A stretch of 64,000 nucleotides of DNA from Achromobacter sp. Root83. GTDB taxonomy: Bacteria > Pseudomonadota > Gammaproteobacteria > Burkholderiales > Burkholderiaceae_B. This document shows, piece by piece, positions 27,248 to 35,323 of this stretch. The stretch is from the NCBI RefSeq assembly GCF_001428845.1, contig NZ_LMIU01000026.1, positions 158,769-222,768 of the forward strand, written 5' to 3'. The notes beneath the pieces are model-generated. The model was not told the DNA's origin and did no database searches. It saw nothing but the letters and a program-made list of their open reading frames with translations. Each line of letters starts with the position of its first letter. Positions within the stretch are counted from its first letter, which is position 1. The translations under genes and the position numbers were made by a program.

Positions 27248-28799
27248 ATCCCAATCCTCGCAGCTTCTGCCGAATCAGAGCGTCGAGCTCCGCGCCCTTG
27301 GCCAATTGCTCGCCTAGCTTCTCGGTCAGCTTCTGCATCTTTTCCGCAAAAGCCTCGTCATCGTCCTCAACGGCTTCAGCGCCGACATATCGTCCGGGTG
27401 TCAGCACATGCCCGTGCTGAGCGATCTCAGTCTGCGGCACGCTGCGGCAGAACCCCGCCACGTCTTCATACTCCATAATGCTGGCGCCATCCTCGACCTC
27501 TCCACGCCATGCAGCCACGGTTTCTGAGATCCGAGCAATGGCTACATCATCCAGCTCGGCCTGCACGCGGGAAATCATTTTCCCCAGCTTGCGCGCGTCG
27601 ATGAAAAGCACTTCACCCTTGCGTTTTTTCTGCCTGGCCAAGAACCACAGGCAGGCCGGTATCTGTGTATTGAAGAATAGCTGTCCAGGCAGCGCCACCA
27701 TCACCTCCACCACGTCAGCATCGACCATGGCGGCGCGAATGACTCCCTCATTGTTCTGGCTAGAGCTCATCGACCCGTTGGCCAGCACAATGCCTGCGCG
27801 GCCGGTGGGCTTCAGGTGGTACAGCATGTGCTGTAGCCAGGCGTAGTTGGCGTTACCGTGGGGAGGGTCGCCATACTCCCAGCGAGCGTCTCCCTCCAAG
27901 CTGCCATGCCACCAGTCGCTGATGTTGAACGGCGGGTTGGCCAAGACGAAGTCGGCGCGCAGGTCCGGATGCTGATTGCGCGTGAACGTGTCAGCCGGCT
28001 CCTTGCCCAGATTGAAGTCAATGCCCCGAATCGCCAGGTTCATGGCCGCCAAGCGCCAAGTGGTGGGGTTGGACTCTTGCCCATAAATAGACACATCACC
28101 AATCTTGCCGCCATGCGCCTCAATGAATTTCTCTGACTGCACGAACATGCCGCCCGAACCGCAGCAAGGGTCATACACCTGGCCCTTGTGCGGGGCCAGA
28201 ACCGCCACCAAGGTCTTCACGATGCTGGCAGGGGTGTAGAACTGACCGCCTTTCTTGCCTTCCGCGCTGGCGAACTGGCCCAGGAAGTATTCGTACACCT
28301 GGCCCAAGATGTCTCGGGCTGCGTTGGCGTCGCTGCCGAAGCCAATGGTCGACACCAGGTCTACGAGTTCGCCCAGCTTGCCGTCGGGTAGCTGGGCACG
28401 GCCATAGCGTTTGTCCAGAATGCCTTTGAGCTTGGGATTCTCGGCCTCGATGGCAGTCAGGGCATCATCAATGCGCTTGCCGATGTCGGGCTGCTTGGCG
28501 GCGGCCCGCAGGCTTTCCCAACGAGCCGCTTCGGGCACCCAGAATGTATTGGCCGCAGTGTAGTAGTCGCGGTCTTCCAGCTCGGCGGTCAGATCTTCTT
28601 CGCTAGCACCGGGAAAGTGGAAATCATCGTTCTTGTCGGCGAAACGTGCACGCAGTTCAGCCTGCCGTGCCGCGAAGGCATCCGAGATGTACTTCAGAAA
28701 GATTAGCCCGAGCACCAAGTGCTTGTACTCGGCCGCATCCATATTGGCGCGCAACTTGTCTGCTGCGGACCATAACGTCCGCTTGATGTCGTCGATCAT
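27237..28799 (-). CDS. hsdM: Type I restriction-modification N6-adenine methyltransferase
   Basis: A 520-aa HsdM starting [20 protein letters not shown], the conserved N-terminal helix bundle; an upstream ATG at 28856 would add 19 residues. The S-adenosylmethionine motif is [11 protein letters not shown] (210-217 core) and the catalytic motif IV is NPPFN (288-292). It methylates adenine in the HsdS-defined site and forms the M2S core. The first gene of the operon, it lies ~245 bp downstream of the AlpA-like gene on the same strand. Confidence 0.95.
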   Translation of the reverse strand: MIDDIKRTLWSAADKLRANMDAAEYKHLVLGLIFLKYISDAFAARQAELRARFADKNDDFHFPGASEEDLTAELEDRDYYTAANTFWVPEAARWESLRAAAKQPDIGKRIDDALTAIEAENPKLKGILDKRYGRAQLPDGKLGELVDLVSTIGFGSDANAARDILGQVYEYFLGQFASAEGKKGGQFYTPASIVKTLVAVLAPHKGQVYDPCCGSGGMFVQSEKFIEAHGGKIGDVSIYGQESNPTTWRLAAMNLAIRGIDFNLGKEPADTFTRNQHPDLRADFVLANPPFNISDWWHGSLEGDARWEYGDPPHGNANYAWLQHMLYHLKPTGRAGIVLANGSMSSSQNNEGVIRAAMVDADVVEVMVALPGQLFFNTQIPACLWFLARQKKRKGEVLFIDARKLGKMISRVQAELDDVAIARISETVAAWRGEVEDGASIMEYEDVAGFCRSVPQTEIAQHGHVLTPGRYVGAEAVEDDDEAFAEKMQKLTEKLGEQLAKGAELDALIRQKLRGLGYEF

Positions 28800-29044
28800 T
28801 GGTATGTAACTAATTTTGTAGTACTGGCAACGAGGGAAAGTAGCACACTGTGGCATTACCTACGCTTCGTCATTCAGTAAGGTGGAGCCGAGGTCTTCCC
28901 AGGCTTGTTGTGCCATGATCGACTGACAATACAGCCCGCCCTTGACGTGTTTTTTGAAATCGGGTGCGGAACGGCGTATGTGGTGGGCTCGCTGAAAGAG
29001 ATCACCGCAAGGAGCGGGCCTTCTTGGCCGATATACGCTTTGGC

Positions 29045-29344
29045 CTAATCTGGCTTTGCCAGCAGCCGTCGTTGAAGCTGCTCAGCCTTAGTTGGCCGCC
29101 CACGCCGGCGCGAAACTTGCAGCGCAGCTGTTCGCTCAGTTGGTGCAAGAGCTACTTGGGGTACATGCTGCGCTTCACGCTTTGATGCCAACCACGCATG
29201 AACCTCCGCCTGCTCATAGCGCAGCAGTCTGCCCACTTTCACACAAGGAGGGAGCGGCTCCCCGCGAGTGCGTCGGTTGTACAAGGTCTGCACAGACAAG
29301 CCCAGGATAGCGGCCAGTTGATCGGAGGTAAGAAGTTTGTCCAT
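29045..29344 (-). CDS. AlpA/excisionase-like helix-turn-helix protein
   Basis: A 99-aa protein starting MDKLLTSDQLAAILGLSVQT and continuing LYNRRTRGEPLPPCVKVGRL, a winged-helix domain of the AlpA/Xis type. LRYEQAEVHAWLAS is the usual closing helix. A basic tail (VSRRRGRPTKAEQLQRRLLA) follows. Located 245 bp from the right attachment site, it is a good candidate for the recombination directionality factor of the integrase at 2300, or for a regulator of it. The frame is open further upstream but the family begins at this Met. Confidence 0.8.
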   Translation of the reverse strand: MDKLLTSDQLAAILGLSVQTLYNRRTRGEPLPPCVKVGRLLRYEQAEVHAWLASKREAQHVPQVALAPTERTAALQVSRRRGRPTKAEQLQRRLLAKPD

Positions 29345-29463
29345 CTTTACTTTCGCGAAGGCACTGGCACATGCCAGCAAAAAGTATAGACAGGGAAGGG
29401 TAGCCATGGCCGCCTGGCAGTACCTTCCGGTAGGCCGTACAATCCGCGTCGGCGCCATCGAGA

Positions 29464-29505
29464 TTGACCGCACTTTTAACGCACTGACCGCAGTAAAGTG
29501 CGTTA
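29464..29505. repeat. Candidate integrase arm-type sites, right end
   Basis: The segment 29464-29485 repeats 2117-2138 with one mismatch. In addition TAACGCACT (29477-29485) and its inverted copy AGTGCGTTA (29497-29505) form a pair 11 bp apart. The same TAACGCACT lies at 2130-2138. Shared short motifs near both ends point to integrase or excision-factor binding. Confidence 0.45.
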
Positions 29506-29588
29506 TGTTGCGGTAAGTCCCGGTAAGCTAAGCTCATGATTTTTCTAGATATTCATGTTGGTCTGCCCCCGGCAAAACACCCCTAAAA

Positions 29589-29642
29589 CGGACTCTTAAT
29601 CCGTAGGTCGAGTGTTCGAGCCACTCACAGCCCACCAGAATT
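29589..29642 (+). repeat. Right attachment site (54-bp direct repeat copy 2; tRNA-Lys 3' fragment)
   Basis: Identical over 54 bp to 2002-2055. It contains the anticodon arm, variable loop, T arm, acceptor 3' strand and CCA of tRNA-Lys but no 5' half, so it is not a gene. It marks the right boundary of the island. Confidence 0.93.
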
Positions 29643-29645
29643 TCC

Positions 29646-29682
29646 AAGGCCGTTAGCGATGTAGTCGCTAGCGGCCTTTTCG
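29646..29682 (+). terminator. Rho-independent terminator, probably the original tRNA-Lys terminator
   Basis: A 14-pair stem AAGGCCGTTAGCGA / TCGCTAGCGGCCTT (one G-T pair) with a 5-nt loop, then TTCG. It lies just outside the right attachment copy. Before the island inserted it would have followed the tRNA directly. Confidence 0.85.
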
Positions 29683-29821
29683 CATTCTGAGCGCAACGTG
29701 AGCGGGTGTCGGAGGATGCAAGCGTGGACTGAATGCGCGGAAGGGATGCGCGCGTGGCGGAAGAACCTGCCCCACGGGGTGGCAGACGTGCTTTCGTGAA
29801 ATTTTTAACGATGGGCCAGCC

Positions 29822-30157
29822 CTAAAAAACCACGCTCACCGACGTGCTTGAGGTCAGGCGTAATGTGACGTCGTGCCGCGGGCTGGCGAGGGAAGCGAGG
29901 CCTCGAAAAAAAGCCCAAGCCAAGCCAAGAACAGGGACAGTCGACGAGAACAGGTCATTGAATCGGGGCGGCGGATTGGTCGGAACAAGTTCCACCACGC
30001 TGCTCATGCCTTCGTTGCCCAGCGTGGCGCGGATACGGGCAATGGCTAAATCCAATGCTTCAACGTTCTCGAGAAAGAAGTTCTCCCGCCGCCTAAACAG
30101 CATGACGAGATCCTCTTCGCCCATCTGGTTGAAAATGTAGGTGCGCGGTAGGGCCAT
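29822..30157 (-). CDS. Small hypothetical protein
   Basis: A 111-aa product starting MALPRTYIFNQMGEEDLVML, with an excellent GGAGG site 5 nt upstream of the start at 30157. The middle is helical and charged (RRRENFFLENVEALDLAIAR). A hydrophobic stretch, VPVLGLAWAFFRGLASLA, near residues 80-97 could be a membrane anchor. I do not recognise the family. It is divergent from the OmpA-like lipoprotein gene. The start choice is firm because of the ribosome site; function is unknown. Confidence 0.6.
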   Translation of the reverse strand: MALPRTYIFNQMGEEDLVMLFRRRENFFLENVEALDLAIARIRATLGNEGMSSVVELVPTNPPPRFNDLFSSTVPVLGLAWAFFRGLASLASPRHDVTLRLTSSTSVSVVF

Positions 30158-30302
30158 GGAACCTCCGTTGTCACAGGCATGATAGCTTTTCGCGTAGAGG
30201 CCACGCCGCCAATACAAAATGTTGCCCGTCGGCGGGTTCGCGCTTGCTAGCATGATTCTCGCCGGAATCATCCGGCACATCGGTGCGACAGTGGAGGTTG
30301 CC

Positions 30303-30950
30303 ATGAATTCAAGAAGAATGATCAACCGGATCGCCGTGGTTGCGGCGGCGGGCGCGTTGCTGGCCGGGTGCGCCACGCAACAGCAAACGAACACCGCTGT
30401 GGGAACAGGCGCGGGCGCGGCGTTGGGCGCGGGCCTTGGCGCCTTGATCGGGCACGGCAAGGGCGCGGCGATCGGCGCTGGCATCGGCGCGGTGGCGGGC
30501 GGCTTGGTGGGCTACAACTGGAAGGTGGTCAAGGATGATGTGCAGAAGTCCGGCGCCTCGTCGCTGGGCATCGACGTGGTGGAAATGCCGGATGGCAGCT
30601 TGAAGGTCAATATTCCCAGCGGCGTGTCGTTCGACACGGACAAGGCGGTGCTCAAGCCGGCATTGCTGCCGGTTCTGGACAGCGTGGCGCGTTCGCTCAA
30701 CCAGCATCCCGAACTGCGGGCCAAGGTGGTGGGGCATACCGACAGCACCGGCGCGCTGGCTCACAATCAGACCTTGTCTGTGAACCGCGCCAAGAGCGTC
30801 ACGGACTACCTGGCCAGGCAAGGCGTCGCGTCGGGCCGTCTGACGGTGGAAGGCCGCGGGCCCAATGATCCGATCGGCGACAATGCGACCGCCGAAGGGC
30901 GCGCGCTGAACCGGCGCGTCGAAATCTACCTGTACGCGGTCCGGCAGTAA
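30303..30950 (+). CDS. OmpA-family lipoprotein
   Basis: A 215-aa protein with a lipoprotein signal peptide: basic start MNSRRMINR, hydrophobic core and lipobox LLAGC (Cys near residue 22). A glycine-rich segment ([15 protein letters not shown] and repeats, ~33-70) resembles glycine-zipper proteins. The C-terminal ~110 residues form an OmpA peptidoglycan-binding domain, with [10 protein letters not shown] and [10 protein letters not shown]. It should tether the outer membrane to peptidoglycan. The start at 30303 has GGAGG upstream. This pattern matches YiaD/Pal-like lipoproteins; the exact orthologue is unsure. Confidence 0.9.
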   Translation: MNSRRMINRIAVVAAAGALLAGCATQQQTNTAVGTGAGAALGAGLGALIGHGKGAAIGAGIGAVAGGLVGYNWKVVKDDVQKSGASSLGIDVVEMPDGSLKVNIPSGVSFDTDKAVLKPALLPVLDSVARSLNQHPELRAKVVGHTDSTGALAHNQTLSVNRAKSVTDYLARQGVASGRLTVEGRGPNDPIGDNATAEGRALNRRVEIYLYAVRQ

Positions 30951-30985
30951 GCCAGGGGAGGCAAGCACGGGCGCGTCCCTGTTCC

Positions 30986-31016
30986 AAGGCGGCCGGCGCA
31001 ACGCGCCGCCGCCTTT
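30986..31016 (+). terminator. Hairpin terminator behind the OmpA-like gene
   Basis: AAGGCGGCCGGCGC pairs with GCGCCGCCGCCTT with one bulged base and an AAC loop, followed by a short T stretch. It lies between the lipoprotein stop and the pterin dehydratase start. Confidence 0.6.
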
Positions 31017-31033
31017 CATTCCCGGAGTCTGTC

Positions 31034-31360
31034 ATGAGCATGTTTCCTCCCGCCCGTATCGGCACCGACATCGCTGTCGCCGCGCTCACCGGCTGGCAGG
31101 CAGTGGCGATGCGCGACGCCATCGAAAAGCGTTTCCGCTTTCCCAGCTTCAACGCGGCTTTTGGCTTCATGTCGCGTGTGGCCATGTTCGCGGAAAAGCT
31201 GAACCACCATCCCGAATGGACCAACGTCTACAACCGCGTGGACGTGACGTTGACTACCCATGACGCGGGCGGCGTGACCGAGCTTGATGTGCGCATGGCG
31301 CAGTTCATGGATGAAGCCGCCGCGCAGGCGGGGGCGACCGCGCCGAAAGCGGGCGCTTGA
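31034..31360 (+). CDS. phhB: 4a-hydroxytetrahydrobiopterin dehydratase
   Basis: A 108-aa pterin-4a-carbinolamine dehydratase. The active-site block is [20 protein letters not shown], with His58, His59 and His76, and [10 protein letters not shown] is the family hallmark. It recycles the oxidised pterin cofactor of aromatic amino-acid hydroxylases. The start has a GGAG site. It is followed 10 bp later by the convergent MarR gene. No phenylalanine hydroxylase gene is in the window, so its partner lies elsewhere. The C-terminal tail is Ala-rich. Confidence 0.88.
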   Translation: MSMFPPARIGTDIAVAALTGWQAVAMRDAIEKRFRFPSFNAAFGFMSRVAMFAEKLNHHPEWTNVYNRVDVTLTTHDAGGVTELDVRMAQFMDEAAAQAGATAPKAGA

Positions 31361-31370
31361 GCGGTCGCAG

Positions 31371-31826
31371 CTAGTCGGCCGCGCTGTCCGCGTCGGCGTG
31401 CAGATGTCCGATCACGCGGTCCAGCATGTCGCCCAGCAGGCGTTGTTCTTCGGCGCTCAGGCAAGCGAAGATTTCGTCGTTGCGGCGGCCGATCAGGTCG
31501 ATGATGCGCCGGTAGCTGGCGAGACCCTCCGGAGTCGGCGCCAGCACCACGCCGCGTCCGTCGGACGCCGATACCGTCTTTTCAACCAGGCCGCGATCCA
31601 CCAGCGCCTGCGCCGAGCGGCTGGCCTGGCCTTTGTTCAGGTTGGCCGAGCGCGCCAGGTCGTTGACCGATAGCGGCGCGTAGCGGCCGATGGCCGCGAG
31701 GCAACGCGCTTCGCCCAAGGGAATGCCGCAGTCCGTCAGGTAGGCGCGATTCGTGTCCAGGTCCGTGATCTTGTTGAGCACGTGCAGGCGGTAGGTCAGG
31801 AATCGTTCCAGGGCGGGCGGTTTCAC
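31371..31826 (-). CDS. MarR-family transcriptional regulator
   Basis: A 151-aa winged-helix regulator: helices around LGEARCLAAIGRYAPLSVND, recognition region LARSANLNKGQASRSAQALV, and the wing KTVSASDGRGVVLAPTPEG. It is the last gene of a three-gene unit with the flavin monooxygenase and DUF2783 genes, overlapping the latter by 4 bp. A palindromic site upstream of the monooxygenase gene (33696-33730) is its likely target, giving feedback control of the operon by an aromatic ligand. The ligand is not known. Confidence 0.88.
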   Translation of the reverse strand: MKPPALERFLTYRLHVLNKITDLDTNRAYLTDCGIPLGEARCLAAIGRYAPLSVNDLARSANLNKGQASRSAQALVDRGLVEKTVSASDGRGVVLAPTPEGLASYRRIIDLIGRRNDEIFACLSAEEQRLLGDMLDRVIGHLHADADSAAD

Positions 31827-32050
31827 GTCGGGCGGGCGGAAGTGGAGGCCGGATAGTTTGCCACAGCGGGGTCGGACAGGCTGGCTGCTTCGGCCTGCGC
31901 CAGCAGCGCCATGGCATCTCGCGCATCCGGTAGCCGTTGCAGCAGCGAGAGTCCGAGTATCGAAAGAAAAAGCGGCGCCCGGGATTCTCCGACGCGCGTC
32001 AGCGCCTGCGCCATGCCCGTGTAGACCTGGTCCAGTTCATCGTTGTTCAT
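31823..32050 (-). CDS. DUF2783-like small protein
   Basis: A 75-aa protein starting MNNDELDQVYTGMAQALTRV and continuing LFLSILGLSLLQRLPDA, the pattern of DUF2783 proteins. These small helical proteins accompany flavin aromatic hydroxylases of the MhpA type. It overlaps the monooxygenase gene and the MarR gene by 4 bp each. Function is unknown; the tight coupling suggests it works with the hydroxylase. Confidence 0.75.
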   Translation of the reverse strand: MNNDELDQVYTGMAQALTRVGESRAPLFLSILGLSLLQRLPDARDAMALLAQAEAASLSDPAVANYPASTSARPT

Positions 32051-33672
32051 GCTTGGCCTTTTTGGGTGGGGGCGGGGGAAACGCACGGATAGTAGGGCGC
32101 CAGCGCGGCGCGCAACACGGCGGCGGCGGGCGCCGTCCAGCGGCCCAGCACGTAGCCGTCCGGGCGCAGCAGATAGACGGTCTCGGCAGCGCTGCCGTAA
32201 CGCAGGCGCAGTTGGCCGTGCGTATCCTGCAAACCGTCAGCGCCGGCCCGCAGCACGCGCAGGGGGTGAGGCGCGCTTTGCGTGGCGGCCGCCAGGGCGT
32301 CCAGTTCCGCCGACAAGGCGGCGCCGGGCGATAGCGCCAGCGCCACGAAGCCCGCGCCGAAACTGGCGCTGAGATAGCGCGGCGCGCCTCCGTCCAGGAA
32401 GAGGACGTCGGGCGCGGGTTGTCCGGGCGCGGCAGCATCGCCGGCCTGCTGTGCGCCGTCGCCCAGGTTGAGCGGCGAGCCGTCATACGAAATGGGCGCG
32501 GATTGCCGCGGATTGATCAATGGCCGGACGCCGCTGTCCACCAGCGCCAGGCGCAGGGCGGCCTCGCGCATGAGCCTGAAGCCGAAGTCGGGCGGCGCCA
32601 TGAACTCGGTGCTCTTGGCGCCGTAGGCGAGGTTCTGGCGGGTGGCGTGAACCCGTTCGACGCTGTAGCTGTCCAGCAGGCTGTCTGGTCCTTGTCCCTT
32701 CAGCACCCAGGCGAGCTTCCAGGCGAGGTTGCCCGCGTCGTCCAGCCCCGAGTTCAGGCCCCGCACGCCGAAGATCGGCACGAGGTGGGCGGCGTCGCCG
32801 GCGAACAGCACGCGGCCGTGGCGGTAGCGGTCCAGCGTCAGGCATTTGGCGTTGTAGATGGAAATCCAGAGCGGCTTCCAGGGCGCGGTTTCGCCGATCA
32901 TGTCCAGGTGGCTTTGCACGCGCGGCAGCACATTTTCCGGCTTGACTGCTTCGTCGGGGTCTTCGTCATCGCGGATCTGGTAGTCGACGCGCCAGACGTT
33001 GCCTGGCTGCCGGTGCATCAGCAATGTGGAACCGGGGTTGGACGGGGGGTCGAACCACGCCAGGCGCTCGACCGGCCGCTGCGATTCTTGCTCGATGTCG
33101 ACAATGACGTAACGCCCCTCGTACTGCATGCCTTCCAGCTTCAGCCCCATCGCCTCGCGCACGCTGCTGCGTCCGCCGTCGCAGGCGATCAGCCAGTCGG
33201 CGCGCACGGTCTGGCGTTTGCCTTCGGACTCGATTTCCACCGAGACGCCATCCGGCTCGGTCCGCAGGCCGACGGCACGGGCCGTCCATTGCAGCGCGGC
33301 CAGTCCTGGGTGGCGCTGCATGGCCTGGTGGGCGTATTCCTCGACGCGGTATTGCTGGATGTTGACCATCGGCGCGTAGCGCTGCGAGGGGTCGTGCGGC
33401 ATTTCAAAATGCAGCACTTCGTGGTCGCGGAAGTAGCTGCGCCCGCCGGTCCAGGCCAGGCCGGTGGCCATCAGGGGCCGATCCGCGCCGACCCATCCCA
33501 GGATTTCCTGCGAACGCCGCGACATGCAGATGGCGCGGCTGCCGGTGCAATAGCCGTCGTCTGCCTCCACGGTCAGCGAGGCGATGCCGTATTCGGCCAA
33601 TAGCGCGGCCAAGGTCAGGCCGACCGGGCCGCCGCCAGCGATCAGGACGGGCACATGGGGTGGAAGCGGCAT
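32047..33672 (-). CDS. FAD-dependent aromatic-ring monooxygenase
   Basis: A 541-aa class A flavoprotein hydroxylase. The dinucleotide motif VLIAGGGPVGLTLAALLAEYG lies near the N-terminus. The second FAD motif is LFAGDAAHLVPIFGVRGLNS. A C-terminal thioredoxin-like extension includes LFLDGGAPRYLS. The start at 33672 has a GGAG site; the upstream ATG at 33702 does not. The class resembles 3-(3-hydroxyphenyl)propionate hydroxylases, and the DUF2783 partner supports a phenolic substrate. No ring-cleavage gene is adjacent, so the pathway is unclear. Confidence 0.87.
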   Translation of the reverse strand: MPLPPHVPVLIAGGGPVGLTLAALLAEYGIASLTVEADDGYCTGSRAICMSRRSQEILGWVGADRPLMATGLAWTGGRSYFRDHEVLHFEMPHDPSQRYAPMVNIQQYRVEEYAHQAMQRHPGLAALQWTARAVGLRTEPDGVSVEIESEGKRQTVRADWLIACDGGRSSVREAMGLKLEGMQYEGRYVIVDIEQESQRPVERLAWFDPPSNPGSTLLMHRQPGNVWRVDYQIRDDEDPDEAVKPENVLPRVQSHLDMIGETAPWKPLWISIYNAKCLTLDRYRHGRVLFAGDAAHLVPIFGVRGLNSGLDDAGNLAWKLAWVLKGQGPDSLLDSYSVERVHATRQNLAYGAKSTEFMAPPDFGFRLMREAALRLALVDSGVRPLINPRQSAPISYDGSPLNLGDGAQQAGDAAAPGQPAPDVLFLDGGAPRYLSASFGAGFVALALSPGAALSAELDALAAATQSAPHPLRVLRAGADGLQDTHGQLRLRYGSAAETVYLLRPDGYVLGRWTAPAAAVLRAALAPYYPCVSPAPTQKGQA

Positions 33673-33695
33673 GCTGTCTCCGTAATTTGGTTGTT

Positions 33696-33730
33696 TGCGC
33701 AACTATATTCTTGATATGTTGCGTGCGCAA
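33696..33730. promoter_or_regulatory. Putative MarR operator upstream of the monooxygenase operon
   Basis: CGCAAC at 33698-33703 and GTTGCG at 33718-33723 are inverted around an AT-rich centre, and TGCGCAACTA occurs twice as a direct repeat within 33696-33733. It lies 24-58 bp before the start codon. This suits binding by the MarR protein encoded at the end of the operon. Confidence 0.5.
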
Positions 33731-33745
33731 CTACTTATGGGGGGC

Positions 33746-33777
33746 AAAAAAAACCCGCCGGATCAGGCGGGTTTTTT
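33746..33777 (-). terminator. Rho-independent terminator
   Basis: The stem AACCCGCC / GGCGGGTT has a 6-nt loop and long A and T flanks, so it can work in both directions. It terminates the DUF6776-like gene that ends at 33791 on the minus strand. Confidence 0.85.
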
Positions 33778-33790
33778 GGGCTGGCCGGGA

Positions 33791-34489
33791 TCAGTTGCGT
33801 ATGTTGTAGATGCGCATGGCCTGCTGCTTCTGGGCGCTGTCCAACACGCGCAGCACCACGACCTTCGGGTTGAAACCGTCGGGCAGATTCAGCTGGCCCA
33901 GCGTGTAGTCGTACCGGTCTACATTCAGGACCGGTCCCTCGGGGGTGATCGTTGCCGACCGGCCGTTCGGATAGGAGCCTTCGATGGCGAACGTCAGCGT
34001 GCCTTTGAAGGGGGCGCCCTGGCGGTCTTCGCGCATGACCAGGACCTGATAGCCCAGTTGGCCGGGCGCGCGCTTGAAGGTGGCCGAGCGGATGCCCAGG
34101 TTGCCGCCGCGCGGGTCGGGCGGCATGGCGTCCTGGAACAGCACCAGTTCCTTGTTCAGCGTGTCGATCTTCGCGCGCGCTTCGGTGAGGTCGGTGGTCA
34201 GTTTTTCGTGGCCGGACTTGTTGGCGTCGCGTTGCTGCGTGGCTTCTTCAAGCTGGGTCTGCAGGCGCTGGCGCTCCAGGTTGGAGGCGCTCAGTTCGCT
34301 GTGCAGCTGTTCGGATTGCTCCACGGACAGCCGCTGCGGGCCATAGTTGGTTTGCAGGAAGAGCACGCCGCCCGCGCCAAGGGCAATGCCAACCAGCAGC
34401 AAGACGAGCCAGCGCGGCATGCGGCGCGTGCGTTGGCCCGGCTGGTATACGGAGGGCTTGAACACGGCCCGTTGCGATCTTCCAAACAT
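33791..34489 (-). CDS. DUF6776-like membrane-anchored coiled-coil protein
   Basis: About 232 aa from the ATG at 34489, which has AGGA at a good distance. A basic N-terminus precedes one transmembrane helix (RWLVLLLVGIALGAGGVLFL). A coiled coil follows (QLHSELSASNLERQRLQTQL and on to LNKELVLFQDAM), then a beta-rich C-terminal domain (GYQVLVMREDRQGAPFKGTL) probably in the periplasm. This is the layout of the uncharacterised DUF6776 family in Burkholderiales. It is followed by a strong terminator. Confidence 0.7.
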   Translation of the reverse strand: MFGRSQRAVFKPSVYQPGQRTRRMPRWLVLLLVGIALGAGGVLFLQTNYGPQRLSVEQSEQLHSELSASNLERQRLQTQLEEATQQRDANKSGHEKLTTDLTEARAKIDTLNKELVLFQDAMPPDPRGGNLGIRSATFKRAPGQLGYQVLVMREDRQGAPFKGTLTFAIEGSYPNGRSATITPEGPVLNVDRYDYTLGQLNLPDGFNPKVVVLRVLDSAQKQQAMRIYNIRN

Positions 34490-34636
34490 CCCCATTCCTA
34501 GAAAACTTCCTGTGTGTTTGCCTGTGGGCACGCAGCGTGCGCATGCCAAAGCGTCAGAGAATACCCCGTTAGCCGGGGGCGTTGGGTGCGCGGACAATCC
34601 TGGTTGCGCACCTTGATATTGTGAAATATGTGGGCG

Positions 34637-35323
34637 TCAGCGGACCCAGCCGCCTAGCTGCGAGTCCAGGTCGGCCAGCCTTTGCGGTGTTCCGACATCC
34701 GTCCACCGTCCGGGGTGGCGGGCGCCGCGGGCCATGTCCCGGGCCATGGCCTGCCTGAGCAAGGGCGCCAGGGGCGCTGCCGCGCCGCGCGGGACATCCG
34801 CGAATAACGACGGATGGTAGACGCCGACGCCGGCAAAGGTCAAACGGGGCTCGCCCTCTGCGTGGACACGGCCGTCCGGGGTCAGGTGGAAATCGCCGGC
34901 GGGATGCTGGACCGGATTGTCCACCAGCAGCAGCCAGGCGCCCGCCGGGGGCAGGCCCGGCGCCACGTCTCTGGCCGTGGCGGGATTCCAGTCGCACCAG
35001 ATGTCGCCATTGATGACCAGGAACGGGTCATCGCCCAGCAGCGGAAGTGCCTGGGCGATGCCGCCGGCGGTTTCCAGGGCGGTCTGCTCGGGTGAGTAGC
35101 GGATCCGGACGCCGTGCGCGCGCCCATCCCCCAGCGCGCGTTCGATTTCGTGGCCCAGCCATGCGTGATTGATGACCACGTCGTGGATCCCGGCGGCGGC
35201 CAGCCGTTCCAGATGCCAGACGATCAGGGGCTTGCCGCCCGCCGGCAGCATGGGCTTGGGCAGGCGGTCGGTCAGCGGGCGCATGCGTTCGCCGCGGCCC
35301 GCGGCAAGAATCATGGCCCGCAT
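34637..35323 (-). CDS. murU: N-acetylmuramate-1-phosphate uridylyltransferase
   Basis: A 228-aa nucleotidyltransferase with the signature MILAAGRGERMRPLTDRLPK and KPM, then FLVINGDIWCDW with the metal-binding Asp and a closing WTDVGTPQRL. It matches MurU, which converts MurNAc-1-phosphate to UDP-MurNAc in peptidoglycan recycling. The start at 35323 overlaps the stop of the kinase gene by one base (TGATG), so translation is coupled. Together with AmgK it bypasses de novo UDP-MurNAc synthesis. Confidence 0.88.
   Translation of the reverse strand: MRAMILAAGRGERMRPLTDRLPKPMLPAGGKPLIVWHLERLAAAGIHDVVINHAWLGHEIERALGDGRAHGVRIRYSPEQTALETAGGIAQALPLLGDDPFLVINGDIWCDWNPATARDVAPGLPPAGAWLLLVDNPVQHPAGDFHLTPDGRVHAEGEPRLTFAGVGVYHPSLFADVPRGAAAPLAPLLRQAMARDMARGARHPGRWTDVGTPQRLADLDSQLGGWVR

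Larger units (their letters stand above)
29345..29821. other. Right end of the island and host junction, no genes
   Basis: This segment holds the candidate arm sites (29464-29505), the right attachment copy (29589-29642) and the displaced tRNA terminator (29646-29682). From 29683 to 29821 is host sequence without a recognisable gene, upstream of nothing on the plus strand and downstream of the small gene ending at 29822. Confidence 0.6.

Noticed and set aside
29589..29642. Second tRNA-Lys gene
   Set aside because: Only the 3' half is present; there is no D arm or 5' acceptor strand, so it is an attachment-site remnant.
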